From the NCBI GenBank assembly GCA_020855015.1, contig JAHKLP010000129.1, positions 1 through 5,502 of the forward strand: a stretch of DNA of 5,502 nt, given 5' to 3'. Of this stretch, positions 5,476-5,502 are shown piece after piece; position 1 is the first letter of the stretch, and each line of letters starts with the position of its first letter. The DNA comes from Methanobacterium sp. (GTDB lineage: Archaea > Methanobacteriota > Methanobacteria > Methanobacteriales > Methanobacteriaceae). Both the position numbers and the translations under genes were made by a program. The notes under the pieces were generated by a model. It was not told where the DNA came from. It ran no database searches and saw only the letters and a list, made by a program, of their open reading frames with translations.

Positions 5476-5497
5476 TTGATATTGAACCTGATATCAA
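5476..5497. promoter_or_regulatory. Perfect 7-bp inverted repeat after asnB (operator or terminator stem)
   Basis: TTGATAT (5476-5482) and ATATCAA (5491-5497) are exact inverted copies separated by 8 bases. No T-tract follows within view, so a terminator is less likely than a dimeric-regulator site overlapping the start of the next transcript. Confidence 0.35.
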
Positions 5498-5502
5498 ATT
5501 TA

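Overview
This is an AT-rich archaeal window. Several genes are preceded by GTGAT-type Shine-Dalgarno sites, promoters look like TATA boxes, T-tracts follow genes, and the tRNA gene has no encoded CCA. Gene content and protein style suggest a mesophilic euryarchaeal methanogen, most likely Methanobacterium-like; that placement is an inference from style, not a database match. All real genes lie on the + strand. I see no insertion sequence, CRISPR array or phage gene.

Layout: (1) the C-terminal part of an MFS drug-efflux-type transporter enters from the left edge and ends at 595. (2) A YkgJ-type cysteine-cluster protein (692-1339) stands alone. (3) A small FMN-binding split-barrel protein of the pyridoxamine-phosphate-oxidase superfamily (1574-1969) ends in a hairpin plus T-tract terminator. 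(4) A gap of about 300 bases with no convincing gene (1970-2267) is dense in inverted repeats. Its core, 2062-2130, can fold as a compact three-way junction and is the best candidate here for something undescribed. (5) tRNA-Cys(GCA) at 2268-2338 is followed 108 bases later by cysS, cysteinyl-tRNA synthetase (2447-3880). (6) A class II asparagine synthetase, asnB (3968-5449), has its own good TATA box. (7) The last bases hold a TATA-like box next to a perfect inverted repeat, probably control DNA for the next gene.

The functional core is translation and amino-acid supply: the cysteine tRNA beside the enzyme that charges it, followed by the enzyme that makes free asparagine. The tRNA-Cys/cysS pairing is notable because some methanogens lack CysRS and make Cys-tRNA through SepRS/SepCysS. 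The CysRS itself has three oddities: Asp in place of one expected zinc-ligand Cys, a 15-nt tandem repeat expanded in a linker, and a short C-terminus.
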